A DNA stretch of 64,000 nt from Clostridium sp. (GCA_022010095.1 CP091739.1:62001-126000); one strand, 5' to 3'; shown: positions 45,154-56,627, numbered from the stretch's first letter. A program made the numbers and translations. Notes: generated by a model not told the origin, from the letters alone.

Positions 45154-45536
45154 ATGAGAGAAAAAAAGATTAAAATTATTTTTTTATATGATATTAGTAC
45201 TAATTATGGTGGAAGAATAGTAATAACTGATAATCTATTGTTGCTTTTTAAATACTTTTATAGGAAATATAAGTTCAAAAGAAGAATTACAAAGATTTTT
45301 ACTTGTCTTTGATTGTGAAAAAAACTGAAGATGGCTATAAAGTAAAATATGAAACAAGTGAAATAGTTGAAGCAAATGAAGCATTGCAAAGTGAGCCTAT
45401 TGAAAGCATATTAGATGGAATAAGTAATGAAGAAGCAATAGAAGTAGGAATTCTTGCATCAAACTTTATTGAACATATATATAATTATTGTTATATGATG
45501 TCTATTCCTACATATACAAAAAGACTTCTTAATTGA
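45154..45536 (+). CDS. Hypothetical protein
   Basis: About 127 residues, not recognised. Starts MREKRLKLF and is hydrophobic at first; the rest is acidic (SSKEELQRFLLVFDCEKTE, YETSEIVEANEAL, EPIESILDGISNEEA, ILASNFIEHIYNY). Three shifts near 45,175, 45,250 and 45,325. Located between divergent rnhC and tmk. Confidence 0.45.
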
Positions 45537-45618
45537 TACATTTTAAAGTAAAGATATGTAAAAAAATATTTAAAAAAATATACTTTAATATGATAGAATT
45601 CTAATAGAGGTAATAAAT

Positions 45619-46370
45619 ATGGAAAGAGCAAAAAAATAATAGTAATTGAAGGAACAGATGGTTCAGGAAAAGAAACACAAAGTAAAAAAATAGAAGAATA
45701 TTATACATCACAAGGATTAAAAAGTAAAAAGATATTCATTTCCTCGCTATGATACACCAACAGGTAAAATAGTAGGTGGAGCATATCTTGGAAAACCTGA
45801 AATAAGTGAAAGTGTATTTCCAGAAACATCATCAAAAGTGGATCCACTAGTAAGCAGTTTATATTATGCAGACAGATAGAAGATATAATTTTTCTTAAAT
45901 TTATTGAAGAAGAAATATAAAAAAATGATATTATAATTTTTGGATAGATATACAACTTCAAATATGGGTCATCAAGCAGGAAAAGCTAAATCAAAAAGAT
46001 GAAGAAGATAAAAATATTAAGATTTATTGAAGTATTAGAATTTGAGTTATGTGAATTACCAAGACCAGACGTTGTAATATTCCTATACATGCCATTTGAA
46101 GCAGCAAAAGAACTTAGAAAAGGAAGAACATCTGGAGATGGAAATGAAAAATAGTGAAGAACATTTAAGAAAAGCAGAACAAACATATTTAGATATATCA
46201 TCTCGTTATGAATGGATACGTATTAATTGTTTAAAAAAAGAAAATTTAAAGAAATAAAAAGACATTAAATCAATAGATGAAATTTCAAAAGAAATAATCC
46301 AAAGGCTAAATAAAGAATTAAAAAAAGTGAGCCAGATACGATTAAAAAAATGACAAGATTTTTGAGGTAA
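45619..46370 (+). CDS. tmk: Thymidylate kinase
   Basis: Phosphorylates dTMP to dTDP. P-loop VIEGTDGSGKETQ right after MERAKKI, then ISFPRYDTPTGKIVGGAYLG (the FPRY substrate motif) and DRYTTSNMGHQAGK. The lid has RKGRTSGDGNEKSEEHL. This matches the dTMP kinase class with a longer lid and C-terminal helix. The end is ambiguous (KVSQIRLKK or EPDTIKKMTRFLR) because of an A7 run. About 230 residues, ten shifts. Confidence 0.9.
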
Positions 46371-46372
46371 AT

Positions 46373-47222
46373 ATGATAAATAAAACATTAAAAAAATAAA
46401 AAGATTCAGTTTATATTTAAGAATATCTTTAATAATATTAGGTATAATATTTATATCACTAATCACTTATAAAATATATTTCAGTAAAGAATCATTAAAA
46501 CATAATTTTTCAAGATATAAAAAAAACAAAATGAAATATGTAATCAAATCCTTATATCAACACCTTTTTAGTATATAAAAAAACTATTATATAACTACGA
46601 CTAATAATGATAGTTATATGATATTAAAAATATCAAGAAAAAGAATATAACAAATTAATGAAATATGATTTTAAAGATAAATATACTATAAAAGGTATGT
46701 CAAAAAAATACTAGATGATGAAATACAAAAATTAAAATGAAATTACTTATCAATAATGGTAAAAGTGAATTTAAAGGAAAAAGTGTTATATTTAGATGCT
46801 AATTACATTGAAGATATAAATACAGTATTAATTCTAATAATAATATTAATTATAGTAAATACATTCTTACTTATAATAAATAATATATTTTTTAAAAAAA
46901 CAATAAATATAGATGATAATATCTTAAAGAAATATGATAAAGAAAAAAATATACTAAATATGGAAAACTATATATATCAAATAATTATATATTCTTAAAA
47001 AAATACATTTGAAGTAATTAATATTAATAATATAATACTTATGTATGAAAAAAATGATTTAATATATTTAGTTACTGAATATAATGAAATGTATAAGTTT
47101 AAAAAAATAGTAATAAATATGATTTATTTGATATAATAAGTAGCAAGAATAAAGATATCACCATTGGAATAAATAATGATATTAAAAAAACAAATAAAAA
47201 AAGAAATATAATATCACACTAA
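46373..47222 (+). CDS. Two-TM membrane protein of unknown function
   Basis: About 275 residues, not confidently recognised. The first TM helix is near the start (LRISLIILGIIFISLITYKIYF), a middle soluble part follows (ILKISRKEYNKLMKYDF), then the second TM (VLILIIILIIVNTFLLI) and an end with VININNIILMYEKNDLIYL. Possibly an exo-loop protein between two membrane helices. Many shifts. It starts 2 bases after the tmk stop and ends in a bidirectional terminator. Confidence 0.55.
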
Positions 47223-47250
47223 AGGAAGTTTAAAAAAACTTCCTTTAATT
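47221..47250. terminator. Bidirectional terminator
   Basis: AAAGGAAGTTT/AAACTTCCTTT around an A-rich loop, shared by convergent genes. Confidence 0.8.
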
Positions 47251-47440
47251 ATTACATCCATTATTACAATTGTTATTGTTTATAAAAACCTACACCAAAA
47301 AAATTATTACAAGTAAAATAAATAGTACTAATATTATAGCAGACACCATATCCATATCCATTAGAATAATAACCTGGGTAGTTATTATACATCATACTAT
47401 TACCACCAGCATAACCACCATTATATCCATAATAATACAT
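47245..47440 (-). CDS. YjcZ-like tiny membrane protein (Gly/Tyr/Asn-rich)
   Basis: Minus-strand ATG 47,440 behind AGGAGG. The head is MYYYGYNGGYAGGNSMMYNN, followed by Gly/Tyr repeats, a membrane helix SAIILVLFILLVIIF and an Asn/Cys-rich end NNNNCNNGCNN, all typical of YjcZ-type small proteins of Firmicutes. A one-base shift lies near 47,335. About 63 residues. Confidence 0.7.
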
Positions 47441-47524
47441 ATTATACCTCCTAACTTTTCTATATTATTTTATGGTAATTCATAAATACTTGACACCACT
47501 AAATACCAAAAAAACATATAATAA

Positions 47525-47553
47525 TTTACTTATTATGCATTTTTTTGTATAAT
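47525..47553 (+). promoter_or_regulatory. Promoter of ftsW/rodA
   Basis: TTTACT (47,525-47,530), 17 bases, TATAAT (47,548-47,553). Confidence 0.7.
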
Positions 47554-47567
47554 AATACATAGATAGT

Positions 47568-48777
47568 ATGAAAAAAATATATGGTAAAAAGTATTTAAAA
47601 AAATTTGAATAAGGGACTATTATTTATGTCATTGTTTTATGCGATAGGTGGAGCGCTACTTATTTTGGATGCTTCTCTTATTTCGTCTACATTAACATAT
47701 GGCTATAGTAATCCATATCATTTTTGTATTATGCAGTTTATATTTATAGGTGCATCATTATTTGCTTCATACTTTATTATTAAGTTTTTTCCATCGTCAA
47801 GTTATTGGTTTGTGTCAGTTATTTTAGGTGGAATTTTGTTAATAGCATTATTTGGTACAATAGGTGGTAACTGGATTGGAAATGGTGTTCGAGCGGTAAC
47901 GATAAATATAGGAAGTTTCACACTACAGCCAGCAGAATTTTTAAAGATAGTTATAATAATGTTCATGGGATCGTTTTATCATTATCGTTCACTTAAAGCA
48001 AAATTAAAACCATTATGGTGGTTAGGACTAATTCCAAGTATTCTTATATTTTGCGTAGTACTTTTTGGTGGAGACTATGGTACAGCAGCAATCATCGCAG
48101 CATTAACAGCACTTATATTTATTGGTATTCCTTCATCAAAAGATGAAAAAGTATTTAAAATAGTGAAGAAAATTACTGCTTGTTCATTAATCTTAGCAGT
48201 ACTTGTGTTAAAATTTGGATACTTAGTAATACCAGAAGAAAAATTACAAAAAGATTACAGATTAAATAGACTTATTTATACTAATCCTTGTGATAGATAT
48301 GAAGAAAATTCGGGATACCAAGTATGCAATGGATTTATCGCAATAGATAATGGTGGCCTTAAAGGTGTTGGAATAATGAATTCAGTTCAAAAATACTTAT
48401 ATTTACCAGAAAGTCATACAGATTTTATATTCCCAATAATTGTTGAAGAATTAGGAGCAATAGTAGGAGTAGCAATAATAGTAGGTTATATGTATATAAT
48501 AGCATTAATATTTAGAGTGTCATATAAAGCATATAATCTTAGAAATTCAATTATATGTTATGGTGTTGGACTTAATCTTATGTTACATATATTTGTAAAT
48601 TTAGGCGGAGTACTTGGTATAATACCACTTACAGGGGTACCACTTCCATTTTTAAGTTATGGTGGTAGTTTCTGCATAACAACCATATGTTCTCTTGCTC
48701 TTGTACAAAGAATACATATAGAAAAACACAGAAGAAAAAAGAAAAAAAGAGAAATAAATAAAATAGTTAATGGATAG
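47568..48777 (+). CDS. FtsW/RodA/SpoVE family lipid II polymerase
   Basis: SEDS glycosyltransferase that polymerises peptidoglycan. About ten membrane helices. Conserved pieces: NGVRAVTINIGSFTLQPAEF (the R...W...P-A-E pattern, catalytic Asp in the nearby loop), GGDYGTAAI, YLPESHTDFIFPIIVEELG (sodium/lipid loop), and IPLTGVPLPFLSYGGS. Start is the ATG 47,568, one shift before the long open frame. RodA and FtsW cannot be told apart, though FtsW is slightly favoured by ESHTDFIF. Partner PBP not in the window. Confidence 0.92.
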
Positions 48778-48793
48778 AAAGGAAAAAAATAAA

Positions 48794-49409
48794 ATGAAAA
48801 AAATAATAAGACAATAATAACACTTATAGTAGTAGCATTCATCTTTGTTACGTTTCTTGCAATAGTAGGTATGTATAATAAAGATGAAAGTAAACACAAT
48901 AATAAATCTAGTAGTACAACCACAGTAACTAAAACAATTGAAGAACAAATAGATGTAAAAAAACTTATCGAAAAAGTTAAAATGATAAATTATTTAAGTT
49001 CAAAAGAATTATTAGAACAAACTAAAACACTTACTGATTCCTCATATAAAGCATTCAAAAAAGCATCAAATAACTACGAAATATAACGCAAGAAATAATT
49101 TTAAAGAAAGATAACACATTCTTTGGTTATTATGCTGAACAAACAACAACAGCTATAGAAGGATATTATATTAAAAAAAGGATAACAAAATATCACTTTA
49201 TGCTTATAAAATGTATGGAAGCGATGCATTATGTACAATATTAGAAAAGCCAGTTGAATATACTTTTACAATAAACAATGATTCATTAGAAGGAACATTT
49301 AAAGATGACTTTGGCACTATGAAATTTGAAAAAACATCATTTGATAATTTAGATGGAATAAATACTTATATAAAAAAATATAGAAGAAACAGTATATGAA
49401 CGTGAATAA
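48794..49409 (+). CDS. Hypothetical membrane-anchored extracellular protein
   Basis: About 204 residues. N-terminal TM (IITLIVVAFIFVTFLAIVGM), a Ser/Thr linker (NKSSSTTTVTKT), then a soluble domain (IEEQIDVKKLIEKVKMINYL, YAEQTTTAIEGYY, LEKPVEYTFTINNDSL). Not recognised. Four shifts. It follows ftsW/rodA by 16 bases, so may assist in wall synthesis. Confidence 0.55.
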
Positions 49410-49417
49410 AATACTAT

Positions 49418-49446
49418 AAAATACTAGACAATAATAGTATTTTTGT
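49418..49446 (+). terminator. Terminator
   Basis: AATACTA/TAGTATT hairpin with T5. Confidence 0.7.
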
Positions 49447-49458
49447 GGTATTATCATA

Positions 49459-49500
49459 TTGCTTAATCCGATGCATTATTATGTATGATTAAATAAAGCA
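49459..49500 (+). promoter_or_regulatory. Possible L19 leader hairpin
   Basis: TGCTTAATC pairs partly with GATTAAATAAAGCA around ATGCAT/ATGTAT before rplS. Position and shape recall the Firmicutes L19 leader, but the match is only by eye. Confidence 0.4.
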
Positions 49501-49518
49501 CAAAGGAGGACTAGTAGT

Positions 49519-49858
49519 ATGAATTTAATCGATAAGATTAACAAAAAACAAATTAACCCAAACGTTCCTTCATTCCAAGTTGGAGATACAGTACGTGTTG
49601 ATGTTAAAATTGTTGAAGGTAAAAGAGAAAGAATTCAAGCTTTCGAAGGAATTGTTACAGCTCGTAAAGGTGGAAGCGTAAGTGAAACATTTACAGTTCG
49701 TAAAAAAAGTGGAAACGTTGGTATTAACAGAGTTTTTCCCAGTAAACAGCCCAATTATTGACAAAATAACAGTTGTTAAAAAAGGAAAAGTAAGAAGAGC
49801 TAAACTTAACTTCTTAAAGAATATCACAGGAAGCTTTAAAATTAAAGAAAGAAATTAG
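49519..49858 (+). CDS. rplS: 50S ribosomal protein L19
   Basis: Bridge protein of the large subunit, 113 residues. Start ATG behind [64 protein letters not shown] and KLNFLKN are all as in L19. One shift near 49,740. Confidence 0.97.
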
Positions 49859-49880
49859 GTTATAAAAAAACCTAGTTTTT
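49852..49880 (+). terminator. Terminator overlapping the rplS stop
   Basis: TTAGGTT/AACCTAG hairpin, T7; the TAG stop is in the 5' arm. Confidence 0.8.
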
Positions 49881-49902
49881 TTAAAAAGAAGGGAATAAAA
49901 AA

Positions 49903-50407
49903 ATGGTAAAAATTTTTTTTAAAAGAAATAAAAAGATTATATAATTATTATAGTAGTAGTCATATTAATAAGAACATTTATAGTAACACCAGCTATTGTT
50001 GATGGAGATAGTATGAATGAAACATTGCTTGATGGAAACCTAGTACTCATAAATAAATTAACATATAGAATAAATGATATTAATAGATTTGATATAGTAG
50101 TTTTTAAAAAAATGATGCTGATAACGATAGAATAATCAAAAGAGTAATTGGTCTTCCTAATGAAAAAAATAGAATATAAAGATAATAAACTTTATATAAA
50201 TGATAAAGAAGTTAAATTAGATATGAAGTTTCATGATACTAATGATTTTATCGCAGAAACTAAAGATAATGAATATTTTGTTCTAGGGGATAATAGAGAA
50301 GTATCAAAAGATAGTAGAATACTTGGTAACTTTACTAAAGATAAAAATAATAGGTAAAGTTAATATAAGATTTTTATCCACTTGATAGAATTGGAAAAGT
50401 TAAATAA
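49903..50407 (+). CDS. lepB: Signal peptidase I
   Basis: Cleaves signal peptides at the outer membrane face. One N-terminal TM segment (IIIVVVILIRTFIVTPAIV), then the Ser motif DGDSMNETLLDGN, Lys motif NDRIIKRVIGLPNEKIE, and box E FVLGDNREVSKDSR. About 165 residues, short type as in Firmicutes. Several A/T-run shifts, the first in the membrane segment. Likely processes the secreted proteins encoded elsewhere in this window. Confidence 0.93.
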
Positions 50408-50430
50408 GCAGTTTATTACTGCTTTTTATT
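50405..50430 (+). terminator. Terminator after lepB
   Basis: AGCAGT/ACTGCT stem with TTATT loop and T5, overlapping the stop. Confidence 0.85.
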
Positions 50431-50462
50431 ATGATATAATTTTGTTATAAGAAGGTGATAAT

Positions 50463-50848
50463 ATGTATGAAATGAGATTACATAATGAACCATTTGTATT
50501 AATAAAAAAATGGTACCAAAACTATTGAATTAAGACTTAATGATGAAAAAAAGAAGACAAATAAAAGTAGGAGATACTATTACATTTACAAATATAAGTA
50601 ATAATGAACAAATAAGTACAGTTGTAATTAATTTACATAAATATGATAGTTTTGAAGAATTATATAAACATTTCGATAAAGTATCTTTGGGATATAAAAG
50701 AAGATGAAATAGCAGATCCAAAAAGATATGGAATTATATTATTCAAAAAGAAGAACAAGATAAATATGGGGTAGTTGGTATAGAAATAAAACTTTTTATA
50801 GGAGAAAATAAATATGCAAGTAAAAAAATAATTATAATGAATGTTTAA
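50463..50848 (+). CDS. ASCH domain protein
   Basis: About 127 residues. MRLHNEPFVLIKNGTKTIE, RLNDEKRRQIKVGDTITF, then VVINLHKYDSFEELYKHF: the RNA-binding beta-barrel pattern of ASCH proteins (KxGxKTxExRxND). Probably binds RNA or nucleotides; the partner is not known. Three A-run shifts. Confidence 0.8.
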
Positions 50849-50858
50849 CTAATCTAGC

Positions 50859-51941
50859 ATGTTCTATAAGAAAAATATTTTTGATTTACCTTATAGTCAT
50901 AATACTTTAGAATATGTAGATAAGTTACTTAATGAAAAGAAACCTAAAAATGTAGTTACTATTCTTTGTGATGGTATGGGAAGCAATATATTAAAAAGAA
51001 CACTTGATAAAGATGATTTTTTAATTAAAAATATGTACAAAAGTATAACAACAGTTTTTCCAGCAACAACAGTCGCAGCGACTACATCTATAAGAACAGG
51101 ACTTAATCCAAGTGAAACTGGTATGATAGGCTGGAATACATATTATAAAGATATAAATAAAGTAATAACAACATTCTTTAATACTGAAAAAAACTGATAC
51201 AACACATACTATAATTCCTGAAGCAGTTTCTTTAAGAAAAAAAGTATATGAAAGAAAAAAATCAATTGAAAAAAATATCAATGAAGAAGGTAAATATAAA
51301 AGCATATTCGTTATTTCCTTTTGGAGATAATTCATACACTGACACTCTTGATATGTATAACAAAAATTAAAAGAATTATGCACAGAATCATCAAAAAAAT
51401 ATATTTATGCTTATGATGAAGAGCCTGATCATACAATGCACCTATACGGACCAGATAATAAGACAGTGAAAGAATTAATAAGATATAGAAATATAATGAT
51501 AGAAGAATTATCAAAAAGAACTTGAAAACACTATTATATTTGTAGTTGCCGATCATGGACACACATTAATAGAAAATATATTTTTTTAGAGAATTATCCT
51601 GACATAATAGAATGTTTAATTAGAAACACATCAACAGAACCAAGAGCGACATCATTCTTCATTAAAGAAGATAAAAAAAGATGAATTTGTAACACTATTT
51701 AATAAATATTTTAGTAATGACTTTGATTTATATACTAAAGAAGAAGTATTAGAAAGTAAATTATTTGGTGATGGTGATATAAATCCTATTTTAGAAAGTG
51801 AACTTGGGGACTATATATCAATAGCTAAATCTAATAAAAGCAATACTATATAAAGGAGATGAAGCACTTGTTTCACATCACGCAGGATATACAGATGATG
51901 AAATATATGTACCATTAATAATTATTGACAAAACAAAATAG
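50859..51941 (+). CDS. Alkaline phosphatase superfamily (nucleotide pyrophosphatase-like)
   Basis: Metal-dependent hydrolase of the phosphodiesterase type. The first metal site is VTILCDGMGSNILK; the nucleophile Thr is in FPATTVAATTSIRTG; later metal ligands are in YDEEPDHTMHLYGP and VVADHGHTLIEN, and HHAGYTDDE near the end. About 360 residues. Substrate unclear. Nine shifts. No signal peptide, so cytosolic. Confidence 0.87.
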
Positions 51942-51962
51942 AATTTGGAGGAAGCGTTAAAA

Positions 51963-52287
51963 ATGAAAAAAATAAAGTAAAAAGCAAAGCCAATTATATC
52001 AATAGTTTTTCTATATAATAACAATTATTATTAAACTATTAATACTTTCTAAAACTGCTCTTTATATATTTCTTGATGATAGCGCACAAACAGCAACAAT
52101 ACGTGAAGTAACATTAACTGAAAAATATATTTCTTATTATAAAATAGTATTTCTAATTATAGTATTTGACATAATCGTAAATCTAATTATGAAAAAAATA
52201 TTTAAAGATAAATATGACAGTAAGAAAAAAATATTTATATCTATTTTAATAACGATAATTATATCAATTATGTTATTAATATTATAA
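51963..52287 (+). CDS. Small membrane protein with three TM segments
   Basis: About 107 residues. Hydrophobic stretches: ISIVFLYNTIIIKLLIL, YKIVFLIIVFDIIVNLI and ISILITIIISIMLLIL. Not recognised. A shift lies after the first five codons. Between the phosphatase gene and a cytosolic PH-like protein. Confidence 0.5.
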
Positions 52288-52334
52288 TTCGCAAAATTTA
52301 CAATTTATATTATAAAAAAAGGAAGGCTAAAAAA

Positions 52335-52753
52335 ATGAAAGAAGAAAAAAATATATAATGTAAGATATAGTGAAAGCAAAGGTAAAATAAAATTATATTT
52401 AGAACCAAAGAAATTAGTATTTAAAAAGACTAAGGGATTATTTAAAAAAGAAACTATTATAGTTGATACAATATTACTAGAAGATATTAAGACTAAAAGA
52501 AATGAAGTAAATCTTGATATAGATTATAATGAAGTATGTATTGAAACAAAAGATAAATTTATATTAATAACATTTGATGAATTAAAAGATGTAGATAAAT
52601 TTGTTAAAGAACTAAAAAGAAGCAATAAAAAAAAGAGAAAGAAAATTCTTGCTGATAAAAAGAATAAATAATATAAAGAATTATGTAAATGTTGGTATAA
52701 CAATAGCTACTACAATTGTTGAACTTTATAATAAATATAAAGATAACAAATAG
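52335..52753 (+). CDS. Hypothetical soluble protein
   Basis: About 140 residues: YNVRYSESKGKIKLYLEPK, TIIVDTILLEDIKTKRNEV, DYNEVCIETKDKFILITF, KFVKELKEAIK. The alternation of strands and one C-terminal helix looks like a PH-type barrel, which is a weak guess. The end carries a possible hydrophobic helix NVGITIATTIVELY. Four shifts. Confidence 0.5.
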
Positions 52754-52783
52754 AACTCTACACTTCGTAGGTTCTTTTTCTTT
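52752..52783 (+). terminator. Terminator
   Basis: AGAACTC/AGGTTCT hairpin with TTCG-containing loop and T5; overlaps the TAG stop. Confidence 0.75.
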
Positions 52784-52808
52784 CTAAAAAAATTTTTGTA
52801 TAGTGTAT

Positions 52809-53006
52809 ATGAAAGGAAATAATAATTCACTTGATGGTATAAAAAAATGTTACAATATATACACCTGAAGGTATAAATTATATATTAAGAAAAAAATAGA
52901 TACAGACCAAAAATATATTTAATATGAAAAAAAGAATATATAAGATATAGTAAAAAAAGAAATAGATAAAGATGTAATAAAAAGTTATAAAAAGAATGGT
53001 TGGTGA
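52809..53006 (+). CDS. Hypothetical short protein before vanZ
   Basis: About 65 residues: MKGNNNSLDGIKNVTIYTP, INYILRKKIDTDQKY, VKKEIDKDVIKSYKKNGW. Not recognised. Four shifts. Its stop overlaps the vanZ start (GTGA). Confidence 0.45.
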
Positions 53007-53671
53007 AATATGAATTTGAAAGAGAAAAAAATATCAAATGTAAATATATATTTCTAATAATGAATTTAATATCATATTTATATATGATTATTTTTTTCAT
53101 AATGTTACTTTTTATTTATTCTATAGTTTATTTATCATTAATATCAATTTATATATTTATAAGTGGAATAAATATTAATGATAAAAGAGAATATAAAAGA
53201 AATATTAATATTTATATGATGCTTTATATACTATGTTTAATAAGTATTCTCTTTTTTTAGTAGGAAGACCACCTATTAGAATATCTACTTCTTGGTATAT
53301 TCCTGAACCAACACCTTTTTAAAACAATAATATCACAGTTGAAATATGGAAGTATAAATGAAATAATAAGAAATATAATAGGCAACTTATGTTTATTTAT
53401 TCCTCTTTCATTCTTACTTATTTTTAAAAAGATAATAAGTATAAAAATATATTAAGACAAACTTTAATAATATTACCATCTATCCTTATGACAGAAACGC
53501 TTCAAATGATAACAAATGTAGGTGTATTTGATATAGATGATATAATACTTAATTATTTAGGAGTTTTTATTATTTGTAATTATTATGAATATAGTAAATG
53601 TAGATAAAATATATAAACAATTTAATACAGATTTTTCATTTAAAAAAAGTAAAACTAAAAAAAAGTATTAG
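53003..53671 (+). CDS. VanZ-family membrane protein
   Basis: About 220 residues with four to five membrane helices. The VanZ signature is visible: RNIIGNLCLFIPLSFLLIF, then LIILPSILMTETLQMIT, GVFDIDDIILNYLG. Members affect glycopeptide tolerance or envelope properties but the mechanism is unclear. GTG 53,003 overlaps the upstream stop. Shifts near 53,258, 53,318, 53,430 and 53,590. Confidence 0.82.
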
Positions 53672-53818
53672 ACACTATTATAATTTTTTTATAATAATAA
53701 TATTTATGTTTATAAATATTTAATAAATCAAATATCATAAATAATAATTATATGAATATAAGAATAATTGAATAACAAAAAGATATTGTGATAAAATTAA
53801 ACAACAAAGGAGACTAAC

Positions 53819-54579
53819 ATGAATAATATACATGCAATATTTACTGATTTAGATGGGACACTTTTTAAATGATAATAAAAGAAATTGGAGAGTATACTAA
53901 AAAAATGTATTAATGAAATATAAACAGGATATAAATATAATACCTACTAGTGCTAGATCATTTGAAAGGATTAAGCCTTATCTTGAAGAATTAGATATGG
54001 TAGATAGTTTTTAATTATACAATATGTTTTAATGGTGCTTTAATTGTTAATAATCTTGGAATAGAATTATTTAGTAGTCATATATCAAAAGAAACTATGA
54101 AGGAACTCATAAATCATGTAGATAAATATAATATAGAGTGGACTATATATACTAAAAAAATGATATTTATAAGAGAAGTAAGATTAACGATATAGATAGT
54201 TATATTAAAGATAATGATACATTTAAATTAATAGGTATTGGTACAGAAAAAGAAATAGATATTATTAGAGATGAATTAAAATCTATGAATGATAAACTTG
54301 AAATAACTACCAGTATGAGTGGAAGACTTGTTATTACGAATGTTGGTACTACTAAAGATAAAGCAGTAGAAATAATAATGAATAGACTTAATATAGGTAG
54401 AGAAAATATCATAACAATAGGTGATGGGGAAAACGACATAAACATGATTAAGATGGCTGAATATGGAGTTTCAATGCTAAATGCACCTGATAATGTTAAA
54501 AAGAGTGCTAGATTTATAACAAAAATATGATAATAATCATGATGGCGTAGGTAAAGTAATAGAAGAAATATTGAAATAA
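53819..54579 (+). CDS. Cof-type HAD hydrolase
   Basis: Phosphatase of the HAD IIB class. Motif I IFTDLDGTLLND, motif II IPTSARSFERIKPYLEEL, motif III/IV with VEIIMNRLNIG, IGDGENDINMIKMAEYGVS, MLNAPDNVKKSARFIT. About 250 residues. Substrate probably a sugar phosphate or FMN-type compound, which the sequence does not settle. Starts behind AAAGGAGACTAAC. Eight shifts. Confidence 0.9.
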
Positions 54580-54627
54580 CAATATTAAGAAAAAAACAAG
54601 TTACTATAATATAGTGAAGGAGGATCC

Positions 54628-55048
54628 ATGATAGAATATAATAAACTTACTTTTGAAGAATATAAAATGCTACTTAATGATGTAGGTTGGAAATTACCGA
54701 GTGAAAGACTTGTCAAAATATCATTAGAAAAAGGTATTAATGTTAAATATGTTTTAGATAGTAAAACAGTTGGTATGGCAAGTTTTGTTACTAATGGTGG
54801 ATATGCTGGATTAATAATGGATGTTGTTGTCTTAAAAGAATATAGAGGTAAAGGATATGGAACTATACTAATTGAAAGTATACTTAACTATATCAAAAAG
54901 AATTTAGAAAATGATGAAGAAATGATGATACAACTTTTATCAGCACCAGGGAAGCAGGATTTTTATTCAAAATTTGGATTCAAAGTTAAAAAAGAAATTG
55001 CAGAAGATGGTATGTACATGTGGCTTAGAAAAGGAGTAAACGTGAATA
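54628..55048 (+). CDS. GNAT acetyltransferase
   Basis: About 138 residues: NVKYVLDSKTVGMASFVTN, LIMDVVVLKEYRGKGYGTIL (R/Q-x-x-G-x-G-x acetyl-CoA loop RGKGYG), GKQDFYSKFGFKV, and DGMYMWLRK. As given the frame runs into the pyrophosphatase gene; with one A added near 55,030 it ends SKRE-stop overlapping the next GTG. See findings. Substrate unknown. Confidence 0.83.
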
Positions 55049-55379
55049 ATAAAGAATATATTGGTAAAAACAATAGATATTAAAATTGATCGTGAACTTG
55101 GAAGTAAACATCCTCGCCATGGATTTATATATCCAGTTAATTATGGATATGTAGAAGGCACAATAAGTGGAGATGGTGAAGAACTTGATTGCTATCTTTT
55201 TAGGGGTATTTGAGCCTGTAAAAGAATATACAGGTAAATGTATAGCAATTATTCATAGAACTAATGATAATGATGATAAATTAATTATTGTACCAGAAAA
55301 TAAAGAATATAGTGATGACGCGATAAACGCATTAACTGAATTTCAAGAACAATATTTCAAGCATAAAATAATAAGATAG
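55042..55379 (+). CDS. Inorganic pyrophosphatase-like protein
   Basis: About 112 residues from GTG 55,042, 6 bases after AGGAG. IDRELGSKHPRHGFIYPVN, YGYVEGTISGDGEELDCYL (family I PPase motif YGYVxGTxxxDGDxxD, with E for the second D), GKCIAIIHRTNDNDDKLII. Shorter than E. coli PPase (175) but similar short forms occur in Bacilli. Shift near 55,067. Confidence 0.8.
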
Positions 55380-55391
55380 GAGGGATTAAAA

Positions 55392-55965
55392 ATGGAGTAT
55401 TATAAAAAATTAGTAGGAGATAGGATATATTTATCACCTGTGGCATACACAGAAGAAGCAGTTGATAAATTTACAGGGTGGATGAATGATTTTAATGTAA
55501 CAGATTATATAAATGGTAGTAGTGACATAACAACATATTTAAATGAAAGAGAATGGTTAGATAGAGCATCAAGAAGAATAGATGTAAAAAGATTTCAATA
55601 TAATTGATATCAAAACAAATAAATTAATTGGTTCAGTTGGTCTTGCTAAATTTAACTATATATCAAGAAGTGCTACTCTTGGAATATTTATTGGGGATGA
55701 TGAATATAGAAATAATGGTTATGGTACAGAAGCAATTAAATTAGTATTAGAGTTTGCATTTAAATATCTAAATCTTCATAGTGTTAGTTTAGATTTAATT
55801 GAAGTAAACGAAAAAGCTCACAAATGTTATTTAAAATGTGGCTTTAAAGATACAGGAATGAGTAGAGATGCAATATATTTAAATGGTAAATATTATAATA
55901 AATTACACATGGATATATTAGAAAGTGAATTTGAAGGAGATTATATTCGTAATAAAAATATATAG
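55392..55965 (+). CDS. RimJ/RimL-type GNAT acetyltransferase
   Basis: About 190 residues: VGDRIYLSPVAYTEEAVDK, KLIGSVGLAKFNYISRSA, EYRNNGYGTEAIKLVLEFA (acetyl-CoA loop), NLHSVSLDLIEVNEKAHKC, YLKCGFKDTGMSRDAI. One shift near 55,600. Starts behind AGGAGGG. Confidence 0.88.
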
Positions 55966-55976
55966 TTAAAAACAAT

Positions 55977-56590
55977 ATGGAAAAAAAGTAATAGAAAAAA
56001 ATTTTTATTTAGAAAAATCCATCTATGGAAAGAAAAAAAGATGTCATAGAATATATGAATGAACATGTAAAATATAATTCAGCAATAAATGGTACTGGGT
56101 CTTTTGATCATGTTTTAGAAGATGAAACATATGAAGAATGTATGGATAGATATTATAAAAATACAAGATAACGAATATGCTAAAAGTATAGATAGATGTC
56201 CTAGTAAAAACATACTTTCTAATAAGAAAAAAATGATAATAAATTAATAGGTATGATAAATATAAGACATCATTTAAGTCCAAAGATGTTAGTACATGGC
56301 GGACATATTGGATATGGAATAAGACCTACTGAAAGAAGAAAAAGGCTACAATAAAATTAATTTATATTTAGGGCTTCTAAAAAGCACTCGAAGAATTTAA
56401 TCTTGATAAAGTAATGCTTGATTGTGATGTAAAAAATCTTGGTAGTGATAAAACAATACAAGCATTAGGTGGAGTACTTGAAAGAACTGACATTGATGAC
56501 TATGATGGAGCACTTACAAATGTATATTGGATTAACACAAAAGATTCAATAAGAAAATATAAAGATGTTTATCAAAAATACATGTATTAG
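55977..56590 (+). CDS. GNAT acetyltransferase
   Basis: About 205 residues. GTGSFDHVLEDETYEECMD, NKLIGMINIRHHLSPKMLV, HGGHIGYGIRPTERRKGY, EEFNLDKVMLDCDVKNLGS, and VYWIN near the end: the pattern of the GNAT family that includes Bacillus YhhY/YitI-like proteins. Seven shifts. Confidence 0.8.
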
Positions 56591-56600
56591 TAGACTACAT

Positions 56601-56627
56601 AAGCAGATTGATTTCTGCTTTTTTTAA
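56601..56627 (+). terminator. Terminator
   Basis: AAGCAGA/TCTGCTT stem, TTGATT loop, T7. Confidence 0.87.

Noticed and set aside
54628..55379. True GNAT-pyrophosphatase fusion protein
   Set aside because: A ribosome site precedes the second start, and one base added to an A run would separate the genes.
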